A program made the translations under genes and the position numbers. A DNA stretch of 59,953 nt. Origin: Acrasis kona. Its lineage: Eukaryota > Heterolobosea > Eutetramitea > Acrasida > Acrasidae. A model generated the notes under the pieces. The model did no database searches. It saw only the letters and a list, made by a program, of their open reading frames with translations, and was not told the DNA's origin. The stretch covers positions 1-59,953 of the forward strand of contig JAOPGA020001301.1 in assembly GCA_026419775.2 (NCBI GenBank), given 5' to 3'. Positions 9,777 through 19,874 of the stretch are shown piece by piece (the stretch's first letter is position 1; each line of letters begins with the position of its first letter).

Positions 9777-10538
9777 ATGTCGTTCGAAAAAACCCTAACC
9801 AATGAAGAAATCACCAAACAACTCACAGGAATGTTCAACATTTTATCTCACATGAAAAGTAACAAAAAATACAAAACCCAGGACTTGATATCTGACGTTG
9901 GATTTTATTGTTATAAATCAAAATCGTCAATTGAGGGTGCTGGTTTTGGCGTTTTCAGCCGTTGCGATACATTTATACCAAAAGGCAGTGTGGTTTCCAT
10001 ATATTCCGGTACAGTGTATGCTAATTACGAACCCACTTTTTTGCCCTCTATAGGAAATAAATTCATTCTCCAGAGGAAAGATGGATTTTTGATTGATGGT
10101 AACGACCGGTACATGTCTAAGATAATCTACAAATCATGCAAGACAAGAGAAAGATACTATGACACTCGTGAATCTAAGCACGTTGAATTATGTGATGATA
10201 GTTGGCTTCAATTTCGTCACCAAACATCTCATCAAGATTTTTGTAACAACTCGGTACTGAACCCATATGCGATAGGTCACTACATTAACTCTTCACATGA
10301 GAATCACAAAAATCAGACCCAGGAAGCAAATGTAATGTACTTTGAATATGAGTTCGATAGAGATGAGTGGCCCGACGACTTGTTACAATTTATACCCAAT
10401 GTGCACTACTCCACACAGACAATGTATTTAAGAGCCAACAAATGTGGTTTAATAAAATCAATTGTTTTGGTTGCGCTTAGAGATATATTAAATGGAGAGG
10501 AGTTGTTTGCATGTTATAAGAATCTGGTGTACACATGA
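9777..10538 (+). CDS. SETD9: SET-domain protein, SETD9-like
   Basis: The 253-residue protein aligns by eye over most of its length with the SETD9 family. Features are GAGFGVFS after the N-terminal helix, PKGSVVSIYSGTVY, SIGNKFILQRKDGFLIDGND, the pseudoknot-forming GHYINSSHENH (about 167-177) and the C-terminal LVALRDILNGEELFACY. SET proteins transfer methyl groups from SAM to lysine; the SETD9 substrate is not well established. The Asn of the NHS/NHxC-type SAM-binding motif appears as YINSSHE, as in the family. Length is close to animal SETD9 (about 300). Single exon, true ATG. Confidence 0.82.
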   Translation: MSFEKTLTNEEITKQLTGMFNILSHMKSNKKYKTQDLISDVGFYCYKSKSSIEGAGFGVFSRCDTFIPKGSVVSIYSGTVYANYEPTFLPSIGNKFILQRKDGFLIDGNDRYMSKIIYKSCKTRERYYDTRESKHVELCDDSWLQFRHQTSHQDFCNNSVLNPYAIGHYINSSHENHKNQTQEANVMYFEYEFDRDEWPDDLLQFIPNVHYSTQTMYLRANKCGLIKSIVLVALRDILNGEELFACYKNLVYT

Positions 10539-10619
10539 TTCGAATTCTGATCTAAAAATAAATTTATTTATTACAATTATTTATTCCTTTCTGTGAGTCC
10601 TACATTTATTATTTATGTC

Positions 10620-12263
10620 TCAAGTCCCACCTTCAATCGCAGCCACATGCGGTGATAGAGGTTTGGTTTCAGAACTTTTTTTTGAACTTTTTGGTACAAC
10701 AACTAGTGATTCGCGTGTCTCTTTGTCCTTTCCAGCACCATGTTTGGTTTTGACCTTGATATGTATGTTTTTGACTTGATGCCTTCCTTTTTTTACTTTT
10801 ACAATCGTTTTGATCGGTCCTTGGGTAGGCTTGTCACAATTCTCTTGATGGTGCCTATCTACTGCTTCATCTACAGCATTTGCAATGAATGAGGAGTATG
10901 TTGATCTGGTTACTTGTTTTAGCTCACCGACACTTTTCATACCACGATGATATTCAATAATACCTTTATGAGCCTGAACAGCTTCGTAATTAGCATCACT
11001 ATCATCATGAAGTTTCGCCTTCATCACTCTTTCTTCGCTAATTTTCTTCCCCTTTCTGGCACGACGCATAGCACGCCAGAGGTTGAAGTAAAACAGACCT
11101 GTTGCAAGAAAAGTGAATGCAGTAACGTAACCACACAGGACTGCAATATGACCACCAACAAATACCTTGCCACTACCAAACACAATGGCGCGACTAGCTG
11201 CTACAGAGTGATACAGTGGCAACACAATGCCATAATGAAAGAAGCCTGGTGAAAGAGATAAAGGCACTGGCCCTCCAGATCCAGCGAGGTTTATTGTTGT
11301 AAAGGCAGGAAAAACTAATGTAATGTATGGACCAAACAAACCACTCATGAAGGACATGATTGATTGGAAACACATCATGACTAACCAGAATAAGAGGAAC
11401 AACATACCAAATCCAGATTGAATGTGGGTGCCGAACAATATCGCGACGATACATATTGAAACTGCAATCAATGCCGCTACAAAGTAACCGTGAAGCACTC
11501 TCGTAATAATTAATTCGTGAGGATTAACTTTTCCCATCAATGAATTATATACTCTGAGTTGATTACTGACGGCCATGAGTGCTATGGTTGCAGTTAAGAA
11601 AATAATGAGAGATGCAGAAACGTTTTCGCCAAAAGTGAAAATGGGATGAATTACAACAGAGGACAATAACATTGGATTATATATGGACAATGGATTAGAG
11701 GTACCGATTACCGCGGTACCGTTAGTTAACAAGTTTATTGTAAGTTGTCTGTTAATTTGCTGTAATGTGCCATTCAAAGCAATAGCCCCCCTGGAACCAA
11801 AAAGGTTTCTACCTTGGTCATACATTAGTATGATGGAGTTGTCTCTATACGGTACTCCTGTCTCAAGGCTTTCCCGCAGCTTTGTTGTGAAATTTGCTGG
11901 AATGATGACTGCGGCCCATCCCCAATAATTGTCTAAAAATTCGCTCGGATTCACATTTGAGGACGAGTCGAATGTTTTCCAATCAAAAGTGCCGGACTTG
12001 AGTACAGCATCATAAACATAGTTTCCATAGAACTCTCCATCATGATTAAATAAGCCCATCTCCAAATTATAGAATCTATTAAGCGAATTATATTGTGCTC
12101 CCAGATATAACGAAATGTTGGTGGCCATGACGCAAATAATTGCAACTGTTATCAATAAAGAATTCACAAAAACTTTACTGAATGCTTTTCTTGTCTTTTT
12201 GCTAAATAAATGCGGTTGCGACGGTATACTTGCTCTTCTTATATAATCCGCTTCTGCCTTCAT
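10620..12263 (-). CDS. SNG1/YhgE-like multi-pass membrane protein (DUF3533)
   Basis: The first ATG is at 12263 (the frame runs to 12302 from a TTG), giving 547 residues. One N-terminal transmembrane helix (about 30-52) precedes an extracytoplasmic domain of about 150 residues with WGWAAVIIPANFT and NPLSIYNPMLLSS motifs. Five or six more helices lie between about 215 and 390. This is the DUF3533/ABC2-membrane architecture of yeast SNG1 and bacterial YhgE/Pip. The last 150 residues are cytosolic and rich in Lys and Ser. Relatives confer drug or nitrosoguanidine resistance or act in membrane lipid homeostasis; the role here is inferred only. An ATAATAAAT signal follows the stop. Confidence 0.72.
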   Translation of the reverse strand: MKAEADYIRRASIPSQPHLFSKKTRKAFSKVFVNSLLITVAIICVMATNISLYLGAQYNSLNRFYNLEMGLFNHDGEFYGNYVYDAVLKSGTFDWKTFDSSSNVNPSEFLDNYWGWAAVIIPANFTTKLRESLETGVPYRDNSIILMYDQGRNLFGSRGAIALNGTLQQINRQLTINLLTNGTAVIGTSNPLSIYNPMLLSSVVIHPIFTFGENVSASLIIFLTATIALMAVSNQLRVYNSLMGKVNPHELIITRVLHGYFVAALIAVSICIVAILFGTHIQSGFGMLFLLFWLVMMCFQSIMSFMSGLFGPYITLVFPAFTTINLAGSGGPVPLSLSPGFFHYGIVLPLYHSVAASRAIVFGSGKVFVGGHIAVLCGYVTAFTFLATGLFYFNLWRAMRRARKGKKISEERVMKAKLHDDSDANYEAVQAHKGIIEYHRGMKSVGELKQVTRSTYSSFIANAVDEAVDRHHQENCDKPTQGPIKTIVKVKKGRHQVKNIHIKVKTKHGAGKDKETRESLVVVPKSSKKSSETKPLSPHVAAIEGGT

Positions 12264-12444
12264 TGAATTCGCACAAACATAATATCGGTTTGATAAGGCC
12301 AAAAATAGATCGAAACTACATTTTGATTTAGGGACACGATTCTTTTAGTTAGCCCGATAACATCGAAAAGAATTAACAAACATTGTAAGATGGTTTATAT
12401 TTAGCTGATCCTTTTTATTGTTTATAACAGAGTACTCAGTTTAT

Positions 12445-13264
12445 TCACTGTTGGTTCGATAACAGTTCTGAAACAGTCACAATCTCGTATCCTTTTTGTT
12501 TTAAAGCAGGCAGAATTGTTTGAAGAGCTGGTATGGTATGTTTCCTTTTGTCATGAAGAATCACAATGCCTCCAGGATGTGTTCTATTAATTACGTACCA
12601 TGAATTAATTTTGTGATTTTTGACGATTGGATCATGGGGATAAATGTCTCCTAATACTGTTCTGTAACCGAGTTGCTTTGCAATTGTTACCATTGAATTT
12701 GTAAAGTAGCCACAGCCTGGTCTGAAAAGCTTACATTCTTGAGTCACATCTCCTTCTGGATAAATCAACCGATCCACCGATTTTAACTCTTCTGTAAACT
12801 CATCCTTGGACAATTTTACTTGTAAAGGTTAAAATGAGAAGAAAAAGTAGGTTACTAGTAGCTCGGTCATACATTGTATGATTTCCTAATTCATGACCCT
12901 CTGATCTCATTCGGTCTAGTAGTCGGGAGTTGTTTTCTTTCAAAATCTCACTTCCAACTAAGAAGAAAGTTGCTTTTGAGTTGTATTTGGCGAGTTCATC
13001 CAATATTTGTGGTGTGGTATCCGAATCTGGTCCGTCATCAAAAGTAATCGCCACAATCTTTTTTGTTGTGTTTGTTCGAAATAACACTTCGGGAAATAGA
13101 TGGGACAATGTATCTACAATAAATTTTGGTTGAAAATAAACGGCGATACCTACAGCCGCTGTAACGCCAGTTAAGAGTGCAATGACTACTAATAAGATTG
13201 TGATCCAAAAGCTTATCATCATTGAAATCGAATTTGTTGTAAATATTTTAATGACATTCCGCAT
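12445..13264 (-). CDS. Polysaccharide deacetylase (NodB), membrane-anchored, two exons
   Basis: Exon 1 is 13264-12856 and exon 2 is 12818-12445, joined by a 37-nt GT-AG intron (12819-12855). The splice restores YDRATIKLSKDE in frame. An N-terminal transmembrane anchor (ISFWITILLVVIALLTG) is followed by the NodB domain. It has motif 1 ITFDDGPD (about 70-77), motif 2 GNHTMYD, and the distal LHD motif in GIVILHDKRKH. Family members remove N-acetyl groups from chitin or peptidoglycan-like polymers. In motif 2 the usual second metal-binding His (HxxxH) is Asp, a variant known in some eukaryotic NodB proteins. A cyst-wall or surface-glycan role is plausible. Confidence 0.82.
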
Positions 13265-13947
13265 TAAGGTTGATCTGGTGAGTTGAAAGTAAATTTGATT
13301 TGAGGAAGAAAAAATACTTCTTGTGTTGTTTATGATAATGAACGTCTTGGTCGTATTAAGATGTATTTGGAAATGATGTAATTTATAAAACCACAAATAA
13401 ATTAATTCACATGTTTACATTTATTTAATCATGTCCAGTAGATTATGTTACATAAAGGGGAAAAGTTTGCAGAGTGCTCATATATGGCTTTTGATCAAAT
13501 CGGGCACATGCTTGGTGTGTGACCTCACCTCGTGCTTCAATACAAATTCTATCCCCATCGATAGTTGGTATTTAAGATGTTTACTTCTGTTACCACGTTG
13601 TTGAATGGGTATTACCTTAGAATCCCCAAATTATCAAAAGTTTCAACTTTGACTCTAACCACATCCAATCTATCGAAGTGCTGAAATATGTACAGAAGGT
13701 GACTCCACCATTATATCTGCAACCTTCCATCTTGACATTAATAATTCTACATTCTGTCTTACGCTGGCTTAATTACCCTGCTTCGTTCTATACCAATATT
13801 ATCCATGCTCATCCTTTTTTAAAACAAACCAGTTCGTGCTCTTGTATTGTCATGTTGTTCATCAAGTAGTACCGACACCAACCGCAATAAATTTCAAAAA
13901 TTGTTGTTTCAGTTGGCGGGAAATCAACATTCCGGCCTTTGTTTCTA

Positions 13948-16350
13948 ATGTCTGACTCTGGCACTGATGCAATGAGTGATGGCGACCAGAATGGTGGTGA
14001 CAAGCACACACCACGCCGCAGTAACAGAAGAAAAACCCCTAAGCACCACTATTCACCTGATGAAATACAAGCGCAAGAAACATCGAACGAACCAGCGTGG
14101 AAGGATGAAGAACTAAAACGTTTCATTGAAAGTTTTGATAAGAACTACGATAAAAATACTGGGACAGTTTCATGGAAAGTTGTGGCAAATGATGTTGGTA
14201 GGACCGACACCAGTATAATCACATTATTCAAACTCCACGAGTCCTTTTTACTATCAGATGAAGACCGTGATGACAGAGACCAACTGTTTCTACAAAGACA
14301 TCATGACGCCGAACTTTTGAATTCCATCCATTCCACACCAACAAAAAATAAGGTTAGTCACCCATTATTATTTTTTAACCGGTTTAGACTAATCAAAAGA
14401 AAACTACGTCCCCACCAAGAACAAGATCGGGTCGGAAGTCTGTAACATCAAGGAAAAGATTATTTGACGACGAAGACGACGAAACAAATAATCAGGATTC
14501 AAAAATTAAACGTTCAAAAAGTTCTTCTTCAATAGATTATTCGGACACACAACGTAATACCAAAAACAAAAGTCCTTCCACACCGGCTCGATACATTTCG
14601 AAACGCAAACAAGAAGTGTAAGTTGGTTGACCATAAAATATAACCGTTACATTTTTAGCGTACTCGCCTCCCTTCCAAATGAGGCATTACTTCAAATTCA
14701 ACTTGCATCCACACAAGATCAACCAAGTGCCACCCCTTCGAAGAAATCAGGATTACCGCCTAAATTAGCGCGGAAGGGAACACGTGAGTGAAATATTTTT
14801 CATGACTGACAGTGATAGATGGAAACCTGAGAACAAAATTAGTACAAACATTGAACGATTCCTGCAGTCCTTTTGAACTAGAAGCAGTCCAAAACATGTC
14901 CCTACAATTATCCCGTCTATTGACGACGAAGGCAAGATTGTTTTGTATGAGCGAATGGTTCTATCCAACGATTGATTACATTTTCTTTGAGGATAATGAA
15001 TTCTTGGCTTGCGTGAATGAACTTCAAACGTTTGACGTAAGTATTGCAGTCTTGACTTTATTTAACAATTGACAGGTTTCGAAAATAAAAAAGAGTGACA
15101 TTCCTGAACTTCGGAAACAGTTGACAAAAAAGTTTGGAAAACCTCGTCGTCTTTCTTCGAATTTTTTAGCTTCAGAACGCAACAAATTATATGCTTATCG
15201 GAACGCGGTTAGAGCTGAACTATTAAACATTAACCCGAAACGTCTACAAGTCAACGACAAGGCACTAGTGTACAATGAAAATCAATTTTATACGGGGACA
15301 ATACAGTCCGTGGCACATGATTCATATGGAGTCAAGTATGACGAAATGTACGATGACAAAAACATTTATCAAATCAGCGACATTTACGTCATGTCTCTTG
15401 GGAAAATCCACGTTACATCCTTCGCACCAACATCACCCATACAACATCAATTCCAAACACCGGTACGGAACTCCTATTCAACTCCTAATCGCACTCCGGG
15501 AACCCCACAAATTCACATCTCCACGCCCCAAAGAACCATTAGCACAAGTGACATTGCTGTTGATTTGGCTGCATACATTTATCATTTACGGCAGAAGCAA
15601 CAATTGGTACATTCCTTTCGCTGTATGAACGATACCGCTAGAACTTTAATAGAATCTGCGTCTGCGCCGGAAGCTTCTTCCGACCCTTCTTCTTTGTATT
15701 TTTCTCGTGATTATGTCCAATTGCTGTTACAATTAAAAAATAATAATGTTTCGCTTGACCAGTCTCTATTCAAGTTGAGACGTTTCCAATCACAAGTTTT
15801 CCATCACAACCCTTCAAGTTCTATAAATAGCACGAATCTTGCTCAACCCTATTCACACTTGCTGGAGCCATCGTCACGCATAGGTCAGAACGAGACCACA
15901 TCCGATGTATTTAATAATAATCAAAGCACCGCTAATGACGTGGTGAATGCTATATCTTCAGAAATAGGGCAACACATGGATCAAAAAAGATCTTTGATCG
16001 GTGGGAGTTCTGCTATTTTGAGTTCCCCGAACGCTAATAATGGTTCAGGGCCTTCAAACAGTAATCAACTGATTACATCTACCGGTAGTACAAATGCAGT
16101 AAACATTGTTAATGTAACAAATCTGGTTCAGAATACAAGACAGATTCGTGGTAAAGTGGGCGAGTGTGTTGCTTTCTTGTTGCACCTACAAAGTTGCATA
16201 CACAACATGAATGCCAGTGATGTTGACTTGACGTTGGACGCAGCTTTAATGGCGTTGAAACCGTCAGTAATGACACCTAGTAGCCAACAAGTATATGATG
16301 ACATTAAAAATATGATACGGGAATTAAAAGGCATATTTGGAAAAAAATAA
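13948..16350 (+). CDS. LIN9: LIN9 / ALWAYS EARLY homologue (SANT plus DIRP), five exons
   Basis: Exons are 13948-14352, 14388-14617, 14659-14783, 14813-15036 and 15076-16350. Introns are 35, 41, 29 and 39 nt, all GT-AG, and the coding length is exactly 753 codons. Exon 1 encodes a SANT/Myb-like segment (PAWKDEELKRFIESF...SWKVVANDVG, about 50-95). The DIRP domain spans exons 4-5 (about 283-385), with SEWFYPTIDYIFF, KFGKPRRLSSNF and ASERNKLYAYR. LIN9 is the scaffold of DREAM/MuvB complexes that control cell-cycle genes. SANT plus DIRP is the plant ALY arrangement rather than the animal one. The C-terminus is Ser/Asn-rich with a predicted helical end. The AATAAA hexamer overlaps the stop. Confidence 0.87.
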
Positions 16351-16517
16351 AAATGTAATTAATATTATATCGGTGGTAATTTGTTAGCGCGCCAAGTCTC
16401 CGCGTAATCAATATCAGAGGAAAATACGTTGTAATGCCATTAATTATTTTTGTATCGGTCAACTGATAATAATATTCTGAAAAAACAACCCAGGCATGTC
16501 ATGATAAATATCAAAAC

Positions 16518-16610
16518 TGACGACAGTGGGATTTGAACCCACGCCCTTTCGGAGACGAACTTGAGTCGTCCATCTTAGACCAATATCGTAAAAAACTCGA
16601 TCATATCGCC
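16518..16610 (-). tRNA. tRNA-Leu(CAA) with enlarged D-loop
   Basis: Acceptor arms GGCGATA (16610-16604) and TGTCGTC (16525-16519) pair 7/7 with two G-U pairs. The anticodon stem GACGA/TCGTC closes loop CTCAAGT with anticodon CAA. A type-II variable arm and a perfect T-arm (GTGGG-TTCAAAT-CCCAC) follow. The D-stem is short (ATC/GAT), and the D-loop holds about 12 extra bases (TTTTTTACGATA) between GAG and TTGGTCTAA. The insertion includes six consecutive T on the sense strand, a typical RNA polymerase III terminator. The gene may be a pseudogene or need removal of the insert. Identity is sure; function is doubtful. Confidence 0.75.
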
Positions 16611-16765
16611 GTGTATAAAATTTATATTAATAATTAACGAGGTTTTTTACATGTTTAATTCAAAATTATATAATATAAAGTCAAGCTCTTGTTTTTATTT
16701 ATTACATTAATATATCTGTTAGATGTTGTAGAGACCGGCAGATTTTGAAACGTAACCACTCAGAT

Positions 16766-17338
16766 TCATAATTCTTTTTTTAGTACAATAAAGTAAACAT
16801 TGTCCACAATGGGAGTTCCATTGTCGTTGTTTTCTGTTACCTCAGGAAAAGGCTCCACCTCTCCATTTTCAACAAAACCGATTTTCTTGTACCATGCTAT
16901 TAGTTCACTTCTCAAATGTATCACAGTTACTACGGCTCTCTTGAACTTGAAATCATTCTTCAACACTTCAAATGCTTTGATCATTAATGTTGACCCAATG
17001 CCCCTGCTTTGGACCTCTGGGTTAACACTCAACATTCCAATTTCTCCCTCCTCTTCATTTCTCCACTTAACGACGACACATCCAACAATTACCTTATCAG
17101 CTGCATCATAATCACTTGCCTTCTCGCAAACAATTAGCCTTGATTTTTTAGGATCTTCCTTTATTAGTTCGTTCAAACTTTTATGTGTTATTCTGCTTCC
17201 TTTAATCAAATGGTTTTCACCTGTCCAACCTCCAGGTTCTCTGTATGCTTTGTTTACTATAATATAAAGTGCGTTCGCGTCACTTTCATTTGCAAATCTG
17301 GTACTTAACCACCCCTTGATGTTTTGTGTGGTGGACAT
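16766..17338 (-). CDS. GNAT-family N-acetyltransferase
   Basis: The first ATG at 17338 gives MSTTQNIKGW and a 190-residue protein. The acetyl-CoA motif A is present as GEIGMLSVNPEVQSRGIGS (Q/R-x-x-G-x-G/A; about 108-126), followed by VTVIHLRSELIAWYKKIGF typical of motif B (W/F-Y-x-x-x-G-F). It transfers an acetyl group from acetyl-CoA to an amine; the substrate cannot be read from sequence. The fold resembles small cytosolic GNATs rather than histone acetyltransferases. Confidence 0.85.
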   Translation of the reverse strand: MSTTQNIKGWLSTRFANESDANALYIIVNKAYREPGGWTGENHLIKGSRITHKSLNELIKEDPKKSRLIVCEKASDYDAADKVIVGCVVVKWRNEEEGEIGMLSVNPEVQSRGIGSTLMIKAFEVLKNDFKFKRAVVTVIHLRSELIAWYKKIGFVENGEVEPFPEVTENNDNGTPIVDNVYFIVLKKEL

Positions 17339-17440
17339 TTTTGAAAAGTAATTGTAAGCTTGGTCAATCAAGCTTTCTCATTACAACGGACCAGCACTTA
17401 TCAATGACTAGTTCGACTTTATGGCATCACTCTTGATTTA

Positions 17441-17532
17441 CCCAGCACACATCTTCAATGCAACACAGATAAAATAAGAATCTGAGCTAGCGATCAAGAA
17501 CAATCAATGTTATATATTGAAGATGTGCTGGG
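17441..17532. repeat. Imperfect inverted repeat, 17-19 bp arms
   Basis: The left arm CCCAGCACACATCTTCAAT (17441-17459) is the near-exact reverse complement of ATTGAAGATGTGCTGGG (17516-17532); the left arm has two extra bases. The spacer is 56 bp. It lies upstream of the GNAT gene in a gene-free stretch. It could be a miniature transposon remnant or a transcription-factor site pair; nothing decides between them. Confidence 0.5.
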
Positions 17533-17628
17533 CGAGTGAGAAGTTTAGATTTTGTTAAATCTCCACTATGCAAATTGCATAGTCTAGCACCGTTTTTGAT
17601 ATAATTTTTGGAGGCAACGGCATAGTTC

Positions 17629-17897
17629 ATGATCGACGTTTGTGCATTCAGGGAAATGACCAAGTATTATCAAAAACTACATATTCTAATACGTTGCTTG
17701 CGGGAACGGAGTTGTCGGCCAATTTCTGTCCGCAGCATCAATTCTCTTCCTGAAGAAAAAAGGGAAATTAATTATGACTTGCTGAAGAACCATAACTTCA
17801 GTAGCCCCACCTGTTAGAACTAGTATACATGAACATAGGAATAGATAACCTCAACAACACGGGAGGAATACTGCTAAAAGAGTTCTTACATCACTAA
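17629..17897 (+). CDS. Possible small LYR-motif-like protein (two exons)
   Basis: An ATG at 17629 opens a frame encoding MTKYYQKLHILIRCLRER. A 38-nt GT-AG intron at 17801-17838 joins it in frame to a segment ending GGILLKEFLHH, for 76 residues in total. Helical content, the YxxLxxLxR-like start and the N-H-N-F...N...LL pattern recall LYR-motif (LYRM) mitochondrial assembly factors. The match is weak and the splice is inferred only from frame. The remaining sequence up to 18118 shows only short, conflicting frames. Confidence 0.3.
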
Positions 17898-18118
17898 ACA
17901 GAACACTCCAAGCAAAACTAGGAGAGCGAGGTCTGATTATAAAGAATGCTCTTAATCTAGTTGGTATGTTGGCTTGTAGGACATTGTAAGGTTGGTTTGT
18001 GCTTATCTATTCCACAACCCTCCTTGATATTTCTCCTGTTAATTTCCAATTTCCCTAGAGCATTTTTAGAGCGAGTAAACCACGTCCATGTCTGACAACA
18101 ATACTTGTAAAACACAAC

Positions 18119-19093
18119 ATGATTAGAGTGGCACCATTGAACATACCTTTCAGCAGAAGAAAACAGACAGCAGCAGTGTTATTCGTATGCATGCTTCCTT
18201 TGTTTTTAATATGGATTAATCTAGCATTCATATTCAACCCGCTATTGTGGTGGATTTACGGCACCTATTTGGGCTACATTTATATCTACGACAGAAGAGC
18301 TAGTGTACACGGAAACAAGAGGTCAAAGTGGTTCAAAAGTTTGCCACTTTTTGCACATTTTAGAGACTATTTCCCATCAAAACTCATTGTGAAAGAAAAG
18401 CTACAGCCCGGAAAACCATACTTCATGATTATGCATCCTCATGGTATTATTGGCATGTCCGCATGGTCAAACATTTTCAACGAAACAGAAGGAACTTTAG
18501 AAGACCAATGCCCTGGTGTAGAAGTAAGATTTGTAACTCTCGCTGTTCAATTCGTAATACCCTTCTATCGCGAGCTAATCAAGGCTCTCGGACTTATCGA
18601 CTCATCAGCTGACACCATTCGTACGAATCTAAACAAAAACAGGGCGGTAGCGGTCATGGTAGGTGGTGCAGAGGAGAGTTTATATGCAAGGCCAGGTCCA
18701 GAGTCAATCATTTTGAGCAAAAGAAAGGGGTTTGTTAAGATTGCTCTTCAAACTGGTGCAAGCCTTGTACCAATCTATGGATTTGGAGAGAATGAGTTAT
18801 ATTCACAAGCAGTGAATCCAGATGGAAGTTTGTTAAGACGTATTCAAGAAAACCTAAAGTCCATCACAAGCTTCGCGCTTCCAATGTTTTATGGAAGAGG
18901 AATATTCCTTTATGATTACGGACTTTTACCTCGTCGTGTGCCTTTGACAACGGTGGTTGGAAAACCTATCCCTGTACCTAAGATCAAAGAACCCACAGAC
19001 GCAGACATTGAAAAATATCACAACATTTATAAGGAAAAATTATTGGAATTATATTCAGAACACAAAGGAACTGCTGAGCTTACTATACTTTAA
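18119..19093 (+). CDS. Diacylglycerol acyltransferase type 2 family (DGAT2/MOGAT)
   Basis: A single-exon 324-residue protein. Two adjacent hydrophobic segments near the N-terminus (about 20-60) form the membrane hairpin of this family. The catalytic signature HPHG (about 106-109) is followed by GGAEESLYARPG (family GGxxE) and LSKRKGFVKIALQTGASLVPIYGFGENE. It acylates diacylglycerol or a related lipid alcohol at the ER or lipid droplet; acyl-CoA:wax-alcohol activity is an alternative within the family. The true ATG and length fit DGAT2 (320-390). Confidence 0.9.
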   Translation: MIRVAPLNIPFSRRKQTAAVLFVCMLPLFLIWINLAFIFNPLLWWIYGTYLGYIYIYDRRASVHGNKRSKWFKSLPLFAHFRDYFPSKLIVKEKLQPGKPYFMIMHPHGIIGMSAWSNIFNETEGTLEDQCPGVEVRFVTLAVQFVIPFYRELIKALGLIDSSADTIRTNLNKNRAVAVMVGGAEESLYARPGPESIILSKRKGFVKIALQTGASLVPIYGFGENELYSQAVNPDGSLLRRIQENLKSITSFALPMFYGRGIFLYDYGLLPRRVPLTTVVGKPIPVPKIKEPTDADIEKYHNIYKEKLLELYSEHKGTAELTIL

Positions 19094-19128
19094 ACGAATT
19101 ATTTATTATTGAAATCTTTGTTCCAAAA

Positions 19129-19464
19129 TTATTCTAACATCTTTTTTAATTCACCATTTTTATAAAGCTGCTGTATGGTGTCATTTCCACCAATAAATTT
19201 CTGATTGACCCAAATGTTTGGTACGGTCCTGTGTTGTGTGGTGTTTTTTAGCTCTTGATGAATTTCATCTCCATCTTTCTCTTGATCTAATTCTACCGCC
19301 TTGAACGATGGATATATTTTTTTGAATAGATCTTTGCTTGCGGTGCAGTGTCTTCGGAATTAGTTACTGTCACAAAAGGAGACTTACGGGCAATATGTTT
19401 TGGAGAAGACCACAACTTTATTAGTACTGATGATATTTTTTAGAAGGTTGGTCGCTTTGGACAT
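19129..19464 (-). CDS. Dithiol glutaredoxin (CPHC), two exons
   Basis: Exon 1 (19464-19388, 77 nt) and exon 2 (19351-19129, 223 nt) are joined by a 36-nt GT-AG intron (19352-19387). The product has 99 residues. The splice falls inside the active-site Pro codon and creates SKTYCPHCTASKDLF. TVPNIWVNQKFIGGNDT gives the cis-Pro (TVP) and the GG-D glutathione-binding loop of classical glutaredoxins. It reduces disulfides and glutathione mixed disulfides in the cytosol; there is no targeting peptide. Length matches the family. The gene is easy to miss because neither exon forms a long open frame. Confidence 0.88.
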
Positions 19465-19874
19465 TCTTTTTACCAGGTTGTCTTTCAAAGTTGACCAAAA
19501 TATGTTATATATTATTCCATTATCGATTTTGACAATCCAGTCCGTTCAGTAGCACATATGACAAAAGAATATTTTATTTCTTGACGTCATAATACATCCG
19601 TTGAAGCCATTATCTATATCAAAATCATTTGGCCATGAACGTTGAATGTTCCAACCATTAAGAAGGTTAAATCTGTTTGCGACATCAAAAATGCTCAAAT
19701 ATGGAATGAATATTCATTACAAAAATACTTCGGGATCTAGAGGTATAAGTTTGTATATTATTTTAACTCAGAGCGAAAATGGTGGTAGTAAAATGAACAT
19801 ATTTGTAAAGGTTGTCATAAAAGGAAAATATTGATGAAACGCCTCATAATAGGGCAAGCAACAAACACAAGACA
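19465..19874. other. Intergenic region, nothing recognised
   Basis: Between the glutaredoxin start and the next gene are about 410 bp of AT-rich sequence with only one short frame (19646-19834), which has no start context or similarity I recognise. Divergent promoters for both neighbours are expected here. Confidence 0.3.

Noticed and set aside
10947-11252. Plus-strand frame within the DUF3533 gene
   Set aside because: Antisense shadow of transmembrane helices with no independent motif.
12930-13133. Plus-strand frame opposite the NodB exon
   Set aside because: It lies antisense to a well-supported catalytic domain (ITFDDGPD).
17870-17990. Frame reading RVLTSLNRTLQAKLGERG on the plus strand
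   Set aside because: It has no start, conflicts with the splice proposed for the LYR-like gene, and matches nothing I know.
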